From Corbicula japonica (taxonomy: Eukaryota; Mollusca; Bivalvia; Venerida; Cyrenidae): a stretch of DNA of 64,000 nucleotides. The notes under the pieces are model-generated. The model was given only the letters and a program-made list of their open reading frames with translations. It was not told the origin of the DNA and ran no database searches. Below, piece after piece: positions 25,707 to 36,600 of the stretch. Position numbers and translations under genes: made by a program. Position 1 is the first letter of the stretch. Each line of letters starts with the position of its first letter. The stretch spans positions 62,001-126,000 of the forward strand of contig JAZAYU010000731.1 in the NCBI GenBank assembly GCA_038501625.1. The letters are read 5' to 3'.

Positions 25707-28194
25707 CTGTAAATGGATTGTGTTTCTTATTTCAACAATATCGTTTCGGTGTAGATTCACTGTATACCTAATATTCTTGTTGCATCAAAGTTCTTCATAT
25801 AAATAAAAGTTTTCAAATAAACATTGTTACGTCTTGAATGGTTTGGCGAGATTCATGATCAAGGATGCTTTCCAAATATCTGGCTCACAGTCTGTCCTTG
25901 ATCACCTTTTTAACAATTTATTTTCTAATTTGAGTTACAGACATTTTTTCATGTTTGTTTAATTGTGTTCTATAGTGTTCTTAACAATTTTGGGCGCATG
26001 ATGGGAAAAGGTGTCTTCGGAAAATTAATCTTTGAAATGAAGAATAGAGTTGAGCAAACGACATTGTTTATTATACAGTTCGCGGTAAAATTAATATTAT
26101 ACAGTCCAAATGTGCAAAAGTTCACGGATGAAAATATAAGATACATGTACGTTCTTTCAAATAAAGTAGCAACTGACAAAATATGGCCGATATCTTAATT
26201 AATCACAAGGGACCTATTACCGTGACGTGTCCCATACTGCGCAACTATCCATCTGGACGGAGAGTGTTATTTATGAGTTTAAGAAGCAGATAATGATCGT
26301 AGACATAACTGTTGTAGCTGCAATGGATAAAACGCTAAAACAATACTATACGGATACTGGAAAGTTTACCTGGTGCACGTTTCAGCAGCTGAACAGCCTC
26401 ACGAGCATCACGGACCGACAACAAGGAGCGAGCCATAAACTTCCTGGCTGAAATAAATCACATACTAGCCACGATATTAGTTTTCTGTAAATGTTTAACA
26501 CCGCTAATTTAACTTTTTTTCTTTCAGTTACGACGATCATTAGGCGAAATGAATAACCGTCACAAACTGTCGCAATTACTGAAGCTGCCGTTACTCTGGA
26601 GTGACTGCAGCAAATCTGCTGGTTATAACTTAGCAGAGACCTTCTGCCAAGAAGCGTTCAGATCGTTAGACTTACAAAGCGAACATTGCTGATTTGGTCA
26701 AAAATAAATAATTAAGTGGTTATAACCGTCAGATACTACAGCAATCTGGCTGGTTACTGAGCTTGACCAAAAGAGCATGACCATAGACGTCACAACCACG
26801 ATTGCTGCAATACTGGATAAGTATTACTCAAGGTAGAGTGCGGATAGCTTAGGTGGACGCCGTCCGCCACCCGCCGCTTGAGTGCCAGTTATACGTCTTG
26901 TTTTTCTCGAACGGTGTTTAACAATGAAGTCTGCGGAAAACAGACTGATAACATGAACTGCTTATTCCTGAATAGTACGACGAGTTGGAAAAAAATTTGT
27001 AAGTTGACAAATAAATCGTCACATTTTTCCAGTAAGTATCATTATTAGACTTCAGTAAGAATATCATAAACAAACACCAACTGCCTACAAGAATATCACG
27101 ATAACACGTTCATTAAAATACAATATGTACTTTCAGACTTGATTATATATATTTAAAAGCACAATCAAACAGACAACTCGTAAATAATCTTACGAATTCC
27201 ACTTGGGTTGATCCCCTTCTGCAAGATGTTATTTGCCCCAAGCATCACGCCGTGGTTGTTGACAGTGAACTTTGAACCCGGGAGAACTCCTTTAATGAAT
27301 AAACAAATTATCTATCTTTAAACACCGTTTTCAGTGACCTTCATGTCCCTCCCGCCGAAAATACAACCAAGGGAAATTTTAGTAAAATATGTCGCTATAT
27401 AATAGGTAAATTTGATCTTAAAGCGGTCCACCTTTATTCCAAGGTACAGTGTGATGCAAAACCCGAAAAGTGGTCTTTAAAGCGAGGTCGTCCTTACTTG
27501 TGTTTGCTCTTGGACAACAGTTTTATTACTCAAAATAATGTTGCTAGCACTAATATATCGTCAAATAGAAAAAAAAGTTTCAAATCGTGTAACTGAGCTT
27601 GAAAGAGACCATGAACATAACAAATCAAGCAAAATGATAGTTGTAGTTCTGCGAACAAATCAACATCGTACTGATTGTTTGCATGTCTAGGCGCTGTCGC
27701 CGTACAGGTTCGCTCCCCAGTAGTGGCAATATCATTTTTATATAATATAATGATTACCAGGTACGTAGTAGTCTGTCCAGCTTTCCACTAGCTGACCACT
27801 GACGTCCACGATATCTACAGTGATCATCACTCCGAGGTCCCTGGCTGCTGGACTGATGTCCTCGGTGTGCGCTAGCAAAACCTTCATACAGTACACATTT
27901 ATACAGTTACATGTAATAAATGAACAAAAAAAGTTTAACGCGATTAATGATCAGTAATTATTTAAAATAACAATAATGTTTGCTTTTCGAAAGGACATTT
28001 TTGGTAAGAGAAAATGCATGAATTTTAGGTGAAGTGAGTTATTGTGATACTAATAACTAATACTTAATAGTAAATCTAATTTACTGTAAATCTATTGCGC
28101 TTAGCATCTCGAGTCATAATAGAATTATATAGGCCTAAAGTGCCTAAAACAGCATATCCCACACGACTACATTCGTCAGCTCAAGCCTTATCTT

Positions 28195-28330
28195 ATTTAA
28201 CTGTGGTCCCAACTAAGAACGGACAAGTCTCAGATCTCAAGCACGCCGCTGGTCTTTGCTTGCTCATTTTCAAGCAATCATATCGCTGAGATTGGAAACT
28301 GATATCTAGGCTAAGTATTATTAGCTTGAG
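28195..28330. mobile_element. Degenerate FB1 copy in C45 intron 3
   Basis: Contains CAAGTCTCAGATCTCAAGCA and GCTGAGATTGGAAACTGAT, matching the two arms of the FB1 family. The centre and ends are eroded. Confidence 0.45.
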
Positions 28331-28813
28331 ACTGATAGAAGTATAAAGATGAAAGATGCCCACCTTTTTATCCAATGTTTCGATGGAGATGTTTGTACAT
28401 CCGTCGTACAGTGAGGCGTACTCGACGTCATGACTACAACCCGGAACCTCTTCTAGCAGGGCCGCAAACTCCGAGTCACAGTTAAACATAAATAACTGAA
28501 AAACAACTTAATATTATTCAATTGCAAGTGCAATTAATTTTTTTTAATTTATTATCTTTATTTATAAAACATGCAGGTTTTCACGTTATGTCGAACGATA
28601 ACTTATCATTGTATTGGTAAAGGACATCACATAGATTGTTTAACCTCAACAGGAAAGTCTAAATGTTTTGTTTTACGATATTGTTGTTCAGTGCTGAATT
28701 GCTATTTCGTTCTCGTTTGATATGCTGCTATCAGCACGGGATTTTTACCATTTTACCATATACATTTCAAGTTTAGCAAACACGAGAACTTTTCTCCAAA
28801 ATATCTCGCTTAC

Positions 28814-29016
28814 GTCCTCATATTTGACCCCAGTACCATCTGACACACCCTGTAGTTCTTCGATGTAAGCAGGCAGACACGTGTTCACGGTTTTCTCTAA
28901 TGTGTCAATAGCTCGTCGCCCTTCTTGTGTTTCAAGGATTGGTTTATCTTTGTGTAGAACTGGGATTCTTTAAAGTTCTTAAGAATGGTTTGTACAGAAA
29001 GCGCCGTCCTCTCACC
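28814..29016 (-). pseudogene. C45 gene exon 2 with frame break
   Basis: The exon opens in frame with GERTALSVQTILKNF, continuing exon 1 at phase 0. The last two thirds read as family sequence (ILETQEGRRAIDTLEK, AYIEELQGVSDGTG) only in another frame, and the exon must end at phase 0 to enter exon 3. One base is therefore missing, around ATAAACC (minus strand, near 28941-28947). Confidence 0.78.
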
Positions 29017-30630
29017 CTGCAAAAACACAACACAAGAAAACCGGAATAGTAGACCCGTCTCGCGAGTACTAAAGGCTCTTCCGGCGATTTGAGACCCACC
29101 AGCGACTAAGGAGACTTCTACATGCGACATCATAAAATAGTCTAAAGATTTCTCTATTCAATTGTTTTATAAAGTTTGTCCACTGCACATTTATTCATAT
29201 TAACAAGTATAATTGATATATTACATTTAAGTTCGCAGTCCAAATATGGATATCCTAAACTCTCAAATTCTCTAAATGACGAACATGTCTATGAAAATGA
29301 TGATTTAAGCCAGAAATTATTAAGTACATTTTAAAATACAATAACATGCTTGAAAAATTCGATTGATGATCTTCCAGGAAAACTTTTCCCAGATTCAGCA
29401 ATATCGTTCCAAGTAGGAGAAAAAGATTTCTTTACTTTTGATATTTTTATTCTTTATTGTGTACCTTTATTAATTAATAATTATACAAATGTACCTTAGG
29501 AAAACGATGGTAAAAAATGTAAGTATATCATAGTTCGTACATGGCAACGGAATAGTATTGTCAGCTTTTCTTTTATGATAAAGTTTCTTTGTGAATAAGT
29601 GTATTATAGGTCAATATTGGTCGGATGTAAATAGTTTTATACGGCAATTGTTTTGTTAGTCTCAATCATTCAGACGCTCTGATCAATGACAGAACGTATA
29701 GATGATCTAGACTATTGTTTTGTATGTTTAGCCAAGTAAGGGAGAAAATCAGTGTTATTAAAGCAGTTACTGCCCGTAGAAACACATTTTGCACACCCTG
29801 TAATTATATTGTATTTCGAAAAACGTTAGTTCGTCGCAGATATTTCATCTGCTGAAGAAATATCTTAAGGATCTAAAACGTCACAAAAAGTTACATTATA
29901 CGTATGTGGCTTGTACTGAAAATCATTACAAGAGAACACCGGGGTCCTTCCTCGTAGAATAATAATCATAAAGGTGGGTATAGATAGTCGGATTGACTTA
30001 AGGCTGGAAATGCACACAGACGGACTGTTTCAAGTTATCAAATATTGTCAAAAACTGTCATATACAAAGTCACCAATAAAACAATGAATATACTATTTAT
30101 TAAATTTATTATAACCTTTGCAAATTTTTTTTTTTTAATTAAGGACAGATTAAGTCAATATCTGTTTTCGTGATTGTGCATATTATGTTAAGCAAACACC
30201 GCTCGCATCGATCTTATAAACAATTATTTGATAATAAAACTTAAAATTTGCTTGTTTTAAAATAGTAAATATCGTCTCTTTGGCGTATATCCGATTAAAA
30301 AAATGATCATTTTTCGGCAACATTTTACTCTTTAATATTGGAAGAAGAAGCACTCAAAATGTCAAAAATTTAGTAAATATCGGACCTGGAAATAGCTCGA
30401 AAGATTATGGTACACCAAAAGATATACAAAATGCAATGTAAGCTATTTTTGAAACTGCTACATAAGAAGAACAAGATATTATCTTATCATTATTAACAAA
30501 ATGCATACGACAATGTCCCACTCTGGCGTTCCTCGCCCGCACACTCTTATAACAAACTGCACACGTTTTCAATTTACATACCAGCTGCCGTCCAACATCG
30601 TAATATCCACCTCTAACTATAATATGTTTG

Positions 30631-30830
30631 GACATACTGTGTAGTTAACCAAATATGCACTGTATAGGTACCAAACTGTTGAGAGGTCAAGTTTTCAAAC
30701 TGAAATTAGTTTGGAATATATATACTACAAGACACACTGCGTAGATAACCAAATATGTTTAGTATTTAAACTCCTGACAGTTGATGAACTGAAATCAGTT
30801 TAGACTACGTATACTACGAGAAAAAAGGAA
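30631..30830. repeat. 100 bp tandem duplication over the C45 start codon
   Basis: GACA(T/C)ACTG(T/C)GTAG and AACCAAATATG recur 100 bp apart (30631 and 30731), with further matching words around CTGAAAT(T/C)AGTTT. The C45 start codon lies in the first copy, so the second copy sits in its presumed promoter or 5' UTR. Confidence 0.65.
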
Positions 30831-32261
30831 CGCAACATGTAAAACCGTAGTAGCACATATTGAATCAAAACATATTGCAGGTTAGCTCGGAGTTCGTTTA
30901 CCTTCATAAGCAAGTTCGTAGTTAATATAGCGACACAAATTAAGTACGGTGTCTTTGTGGACTATAAAACTACTCGTATTTTAACAAAATCGACAGATCG
31001 TATCAACGGTAAATTCTTTAAACCATAAAACGTTAGCTTGAAACTAGGTAAAATGCAATAAAAATTAGTTCAGGAGGTAAACACGTATTATGCAATCTAT
31101 CTCGCTAATGACCTAATAAACCTCCGATATATCCCAAGCTTTATTTAGCGGTAAGAAGCGGCATACTCATGAAACTCCTAAACACTAATAGGGGCGATAT
31201 CTCAGCGACACATTAATTTTGCGAAGCTAAAACTTTTATAATTGTATTTTCTGTGTTGCAGGGGTCTAGTTTCGTGTAAACAACGATCTGTTTCAGGATT
31301 TATTATGGCTTATAAGCTCAACCCACCCCTGATGTTGAAATGCATATGTAACAAATTGAGTAAATGGGTATAAAGGGAGCTTAAAGAAATCAGAGCGCTG
31401 AAAGCGTTGAAGAAAACTTTGTTAAGAACCTAAGTGTGACACGTCTGGTTCTCAGTACTGTATACTGTAGCAGCTAATGGTTAGTTACTGGTAAGATGTC
31501 GTTCATTTCCAAGTGAATTTGTTGTGCTTAGCCATGAAAATATGCAGTTACAGATTATATTCTCATGAGATAATCGCCAGAAAATAACACTGTTCAGCAA
31601 CCTATCAGCAAATAGCAGGAAAAAACAGTTTTAAGGGAAATGTGCCGTAACGTTAAACTAGGTCAACAGCTGACATACATGTAAGATAGTTCGTATGTTC
31701 TGAAAATGTAGTTTTTGTAGCTTTCAAATACAATGATTTATATCAGTACATTTTAAATATATTTGCAGTAATTGCTACCATAACTAGAAACTATATATAA
31801 CACCGAATTTTTTATTTTGATGAAAGCGCAAATTTATTTTTAGATCGCGAGTAAATGTTCTTTTTATAAATGGTGGGGTAAGCAGCTAGCTAAATCGAGA
31901 TGATAATCGGGGAATATAATTAATAATCTTATGTTTATTCAATGAATATTTATCATTCTGCTGTTACTTTTTGTCGATTTTCCCAATATAACGGAGAAAA
32001 TGAAGAATTTATGGACTTAAATAACGGTTCTAAATTTCGACAGCACGACTTTCCATTCACAAAATTGAATGCCTCATGCGTATTTAATGAGCTCAGAAGC
32101 GTAGCTCGCAGCGGTGTTGTTCTTTCTTTTTTCGGATGGTGTTTCTGTCATGAAAGCTTTAAAATTACATCAAAACGTACAAAAAAAACGCGGAAAATGT
32201 TAAGCTTGCAGTGTCTGTATAAAATTTCAGTCTGATCTCGCTGTCATCGTAATTTAAACAA

Positions 32262-32388
32262 GGGCGGATCCAGGATTTTTTTCCAGGGGGGGGGGGGTCC
32301 AAGCCCAAATGATGACTTTAAATGTGTTATAATGTGTCAAAATTTAATATCACCATATTTTTCAGGGGGGGGGGGGGGTCCGGATAAT

Positions 32389-32421
<33 letters not shown>

Positions 32422-32437
32422 GCTAGATCCGCCCATG
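32262..32437. mobile_element. MITE-like repeat with GGGCGGATC ends
   Basis: GGGCGGATCCAGG at the left and CTAGATCCGCCC at the right are inverted. Long runs of G and C lie between (12-15 in places). Confidence 0.5.
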
Positions 32438-33017
32438 CTAAAACCCGTTTACTTGAATACGCCTGTGGGCGCAATGATATACCAGAAGTTAAAAACCGGA
32501 ACTATTTTTGTGAAGGAGTCTATTTCTAACTTAAGCCTGTTGGCGCGTGCGCGTCGCCAATCTAAAAAACACATCAAATATTGTGAAAATATTCATGGTA
32601 ATGCTCAGTTTGATTATTAAGCCTGTTCATGAGCAGTAATGGAAATGCATAATACTACCCATGCCGCCTAGCCTAGCATTGAAATGAAACCTTTTCATAG
32701 TTACTATTTAAGCTGTTCCTTATTTCCCGAGCAAATGGAAAGCGTATCCAATCTAACTACATGGTCGCCTAATTAGTGGGTCTGAGTTACGTCAGCAAGA
32801 CAACTTGTAGGTGTTTCTTAACAATATGGGAACTTGAAGTGGAAAGTGTGAGGTTGGTGCACTCTAGAACCTTCAGACAGTTTTAAACCACCCGAAAGCT
32901 AAACGTTTTGTCAGTAACCCAACTGTTGTTCATATGTTGTTGTTTCTAGATTTATTGTTGTTTGTTGTGTAATAATTTTAAATTATCTTTTTGAAATTCA
33001 TCAATTTCTTATCTTAT

Positions 33018-33018
<1 letters not shown>

Positions 33019-33090
<72 letters not shown>
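33019..33090. repeat. (CT)n microsatellite, about 36 units
   Basis: Uninterrupted CT dinucleotide run of 72 bp, about 500 bp upstream of the CLPX start codon. Confidence 0.97.
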
Positions 33091-33095
<5 letters not shown>

Positions 33096-33591
33096 TTAGA
33101 AAACTACTATTTGGCTGAGTAAGGAATCTACATTTGCTGAATGTTTGCTGCTTTTTGTGAAATTACAAGGGAAGTAACCGCTGTGTGTAGTTTTCAAAAT
33201 CTAACGTGGTTTCCTCTCTTTGATGCGCAGTTAAATTGACAAGTTATTATTTAAGATTTTGCTTTCGAATACTTTCATTTTACGTAATTTCTTACATTAA
33301 CATAATAAGAATGGTTTCATAATTATTGAATATTGATGCTTTAAAACTGTTAATAGTGTTTCATATCTGCTAAGTAAGTGAACATCAATTGCAAAAACAA
33401 TACAATAATGACTAGTCCCTAGTCACCCAGAGCGACCTTGACCTTTTGTGATTTTGGACTAGAGCTGGGGAAAAAAGAACCAAAACATGTTAATAAACAA
33501 CAAGAATGAATGTAACATTCGTATTTAACAATAACTTTTTGTAAGGATTTTCCTGCTAATCCAATAAACAGATAAAGCAGCAAAACGAAAT

Positions 33592-33658
33592 ATGGCTGCA
33601 GTAACACGTCTGAATTTGAATTTGATGCCAACTGTTAGAAGTTTGCGATGTTTAACCA
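33592..33658 (+). CDS. CLPX: CLPX exon 1: mitochondrial targeting peptide
   Basis: Encodes 22 residues beginning [12 protein letters not shown], with Arg and Leu but no Asp or Glu, then a GTAAGT donor (phase 1). It joins in frame to 39097. Assigned by phase, peptide character and start context rather than by conservation. Confidence 0.78.
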
Positions 33659-36600
33659 GTAAGTGCAAGTGCTCTTCTTCGTTGTTTAAATTAATGCATG
33701 TTTGTAGTTGATTATAAAAAGAAACTCTAAGGCGGTAGTACTGAATACCGAAATACACTATTTTACCGAAAGATACCGAAATAGACTTTGATTACGGAAA
33801 TACACTTATTAAACACTGTTAAATGGTAATTAAAGCCATATTTGTGGTTTAAATAAGATAATATGTTAAAATATAATTTAGTATATGAAATAAATGCCAG
33901 TTTTATTTAAATTTGTTGTTTTTTTAAAAAGTTGTATTAAGATGCTATCTTGCGTATTCCCGTTGGGAGACCGAAATACACTAAATTAGTAAATACATTG
34001 TAGTTAAACCATTATTTGCTGTTTAAATAAGATATAATTTAAAAATATTACTTTATTAAATAAATGTCGAAGATTCATTTGACTTTATTGTTTTTTTAAA
34101 TGTTGTATTTGAATGTTATATTGCGTATTCCCTTTGTCTCAAAGTTATTTCCCTTTGTAGTGATGTGCTGTTTGTTGTAAATGTATGTATACATTTATTT
34201 ATATATTAAGAGCTTTAGATCTATATACATTTATTCAAATAAAATATATTCAAATAATTTACGTGCACGTGTATGCATTGAGTGCAGCAATTGGCGAGCC
34301 AATACAATCTTATTATCCCCCCCACCCAGTTAAATCAGGACATGTCATGTGCATTTACAAAGTTAGTTAGTTAGATGTTGGGGTGTTTCTTCTAATCAGA
34401 CACCGAGAGTAATGATAATGTGGACATCAATGGTGGCCCCTGTGCATATTTCGCAATTTAAGGTGAATCATTTCGTGCCATTAGTCACAAAACAGCGCGA
34501 CTCTCAGACACCGCAACAGGTGACTGTAGATGACAGCCTTTCATGTAACGAGACATTTGAAACAATAGGGAATTCACAAATTGATGAAAATAAGGAAACA
34601 ATCAAAGCTGATATTCCCAAACTTGCTCAAAATGAAGAAAGTTATGAGAAATATCCATTATACACAGAATGCTCTTTTGACTCTACCCAAACTTCGGAAT
34701 TAAATTCAACAGATCAATTAAAAAACAAAACGGATGATAGCTTTGCGCAGTATCCCTTATGTCCTGGTGAAAGCTCGTTAAGGAATATCAGCTCGTCCGG
34801 CAATGAAAAAAAACACGAAAATGATGATAGCTTTGCGCAGTATCCCTTATGTCCTGGTGAAAGCTCATTAGGGAAAATCAGCTCGGCGGGCAATGAACAA
34901 AGTTCGTTGTCAGATTTCAGTACAGGACATTGGTTCACTTAATACTGATTCTGTTCAATTGTACAAAAAGTATAGAATTTTGACATAACTCGACAGCCTT
35001 ATTTTATACAGTCATAATTATGGATATGAAATCTTGTGGATAAACAATTGACAGATATCTTCACTATCTTTCATTCAAACCAAAGAAACCCAAGCAATTT
35101 TAAATGTAATTTGTGAACTATTTTTTTGATTTAAAGTAAAAGTAGTTGTAAGTAGTCCCAGCCTATAACAGAGGTGAATGTAATGAGCCGATAGTGTAAG
35201 AGAGTGGACGTTGCCGTTGAAAAAAACCAAACACTAATCAGCTACATATAATTGAAGTCAGATAGGACGTTCGACAGTCTGAACAGCCCTCGCATTAAAT
35301 ATGCACCGACAAAATTCCACAGCTGTTCGGTTCCCTTTCTGAATCTTTCTGAATTTACAGAATCAGCAATAATCGGAATACATTTATATAAGCCTGTATT
35401 TGTTGTGTTTTACTAATACATGTACCAATTGTCTGCATTGATAGTCGGATAGGACGTTCGGCAGTCCGAACGGCCCTCGCATTAAATATGCACCGACATT
35501 ACATTTCATTGTATATAATTGTGTTGTTTTAATATTATGCATCTCTTGATGATTGTTTTGATGGTCGGATAGGACGTTCAGCTGAACGGCCCTCGCATTA
35601 AATATGCACCGACATTACATGTTTATTCTCGTATCAGTATTTGTTTCATAGCTGTTTTATTTGTATTTATTGAATAAAATCTTGCTGTTTTTTCACTTCT
35701 TATGTGATGATTGTTTTGATTGTATTATATTCTCTTTCCAGTATTTGTTTCATTATTTGATTCAGGTGTATTATTTGTATTTATTGTATTAAATCTTGCT
35801 GTTTTTTTCACTTCTTATAATTTTTCATGTTTGTATATAATTGTGTTGTTTTAATATTATGCATTACTTGATGTTTGTTTTGATGGTCTTATATTATCGT
35901 TTCAGTACATGTATTTGTTTCAGTATTTGATTCAGGTGTAATATTTGTATTTGTTGTATTAAATCTTGCTGTGTTTTTTCTCCGGAAGATCTTCTGATCT
36001 GAAATAGAAAATGATAATGAATTATTATTATAGTTTGTCACAGCTTATTTTTAATAATAAATCTTGCTGTTTTTTTCTCCGGAAGATCTTCTGATCTGAA
36101 ATAGAAAATGACAATGAATTATTATTATAGTTTGTCACAGCTTATTTTTAAACAATTAATAATGCTTTAATTATCATTTATTACGTGTATTTCTGTAATC
36201 ATAAGTGTATTTCAGTTCAATGGTATTTATCATGTTTGTGTTGTTCTCACAGCATTCTCAAAAAATGTCCAATAACTTATCAAAATCCTGTTTCTATTCA
36301 AATAAAACTTTGGCATATATTTTATTTCATATACTAATATTTTAACATATTATCTTATTTAAACAACAAATAATGCTTTAATTACCATTTAATAAGTGGA
36401 TTTCGGTAGTGAAAAGTCTATTTCGGTATCTTTTGGTAAAAAGTGTATTTCGGTATTCAGTGTCACCCACTCTAAGGATGTGAGTCAGCAGACTGTCGAA
36501 GAGACTTCACAAGTTTAGTTTTTCTTTGATCTGGTTGTGGACATTGAGACCTGGTTTCAGCAAAAAAACATGATTTTGAAATTGTTTATCTACTAATCTA

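Larger units (their letters stand above)
23563..30635 (-). pseudogene. C45-family Ntn hydrolase (isopenicillin N acyltransferase/Tan-like), probably disabled
   Basis: Exons in reading order: 30582-30635, 28814-29016, 28364-28495, 27758-27881, 27194-27289, 26370-26447, 25565-25706, 24729-24925, 23563-23669. All junctions have GT-AG and matching phases. Family features, in order: an N-terminal VRGGYYDVGRQL, then YIEELQGVSDGTG, DLFMFNCDSEF, the DGCTN nucleophile site (Cys codon at 28397-28399), LAHTED, LPGSKF..NNHG, ARSLL, VEVAG and a final FDVETGTLEVYT. Known relatives are self-cleaving Ntn hydrolases that use the exposed Cys to hydrolyse or transfer amide-linked groups. Two lesions: exon 2 is 203 nt where 204 is needed, with the frame changing near 28935-28960; and TAG lies in frame at 25672-25674. 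Without them the product would be 377 residues, a normal family length. An assembly error or allele is possible. A minus-strand AATAAA lies at 23440-23445. Confidence 0.8.
30836..33591. other. Intergenic region between divergent genes
   Basis: About 2.75 kb between the C45 gene start and the CLPX start. It holds a G-run-rich repeat (32262-32437), a 120 bp dispersed repeat at 32836-32960 related to 48711-48825, and a CT microsatellite (33019-33090). No convincing gene. Confidence 0.5.
33724..36477. mobile_element. 2.7 kb Mutator-like (MULE) element with 9 bp target duplication
   Basis: ACTCTAAGG occurs directly at 33724-33732 and 36469-36477. Between them the ends are inverted: CGGTAGTACTGAATACCG at the left, and GGGTGACACTGAATACCG reading inward from the right. 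Similarity continues for 150-200 bp (ACCGAAATACACT, GATACCGAAATAGACTTT, TGGTAATTAAAGC, TTAAATAAGATAATATG). A second partial copy of the arm lies at about 33965-34110. Long inverted ends with a 9 bp duplication are the hallmark of Mutator superfamily elements. No transposase was recognised, so it is likely non-autonomous. It lies 65 bp inside CLPX intron 1. Confidence 0.8.

Noticed and set aside
31942..32235. 97-codon plus-strand frame between the C45 gene and CLPX
   Set aside because: No recognisable domain and no matching splice context; composition like surrounding intergenic DNA.
34400..34942. The MULE open frame as an alternative CLPX exon 2
   Set aside because: CLPX exon 1 ends in phase 1; joining to 34400 reads a different frame that stops after about 20 codons.
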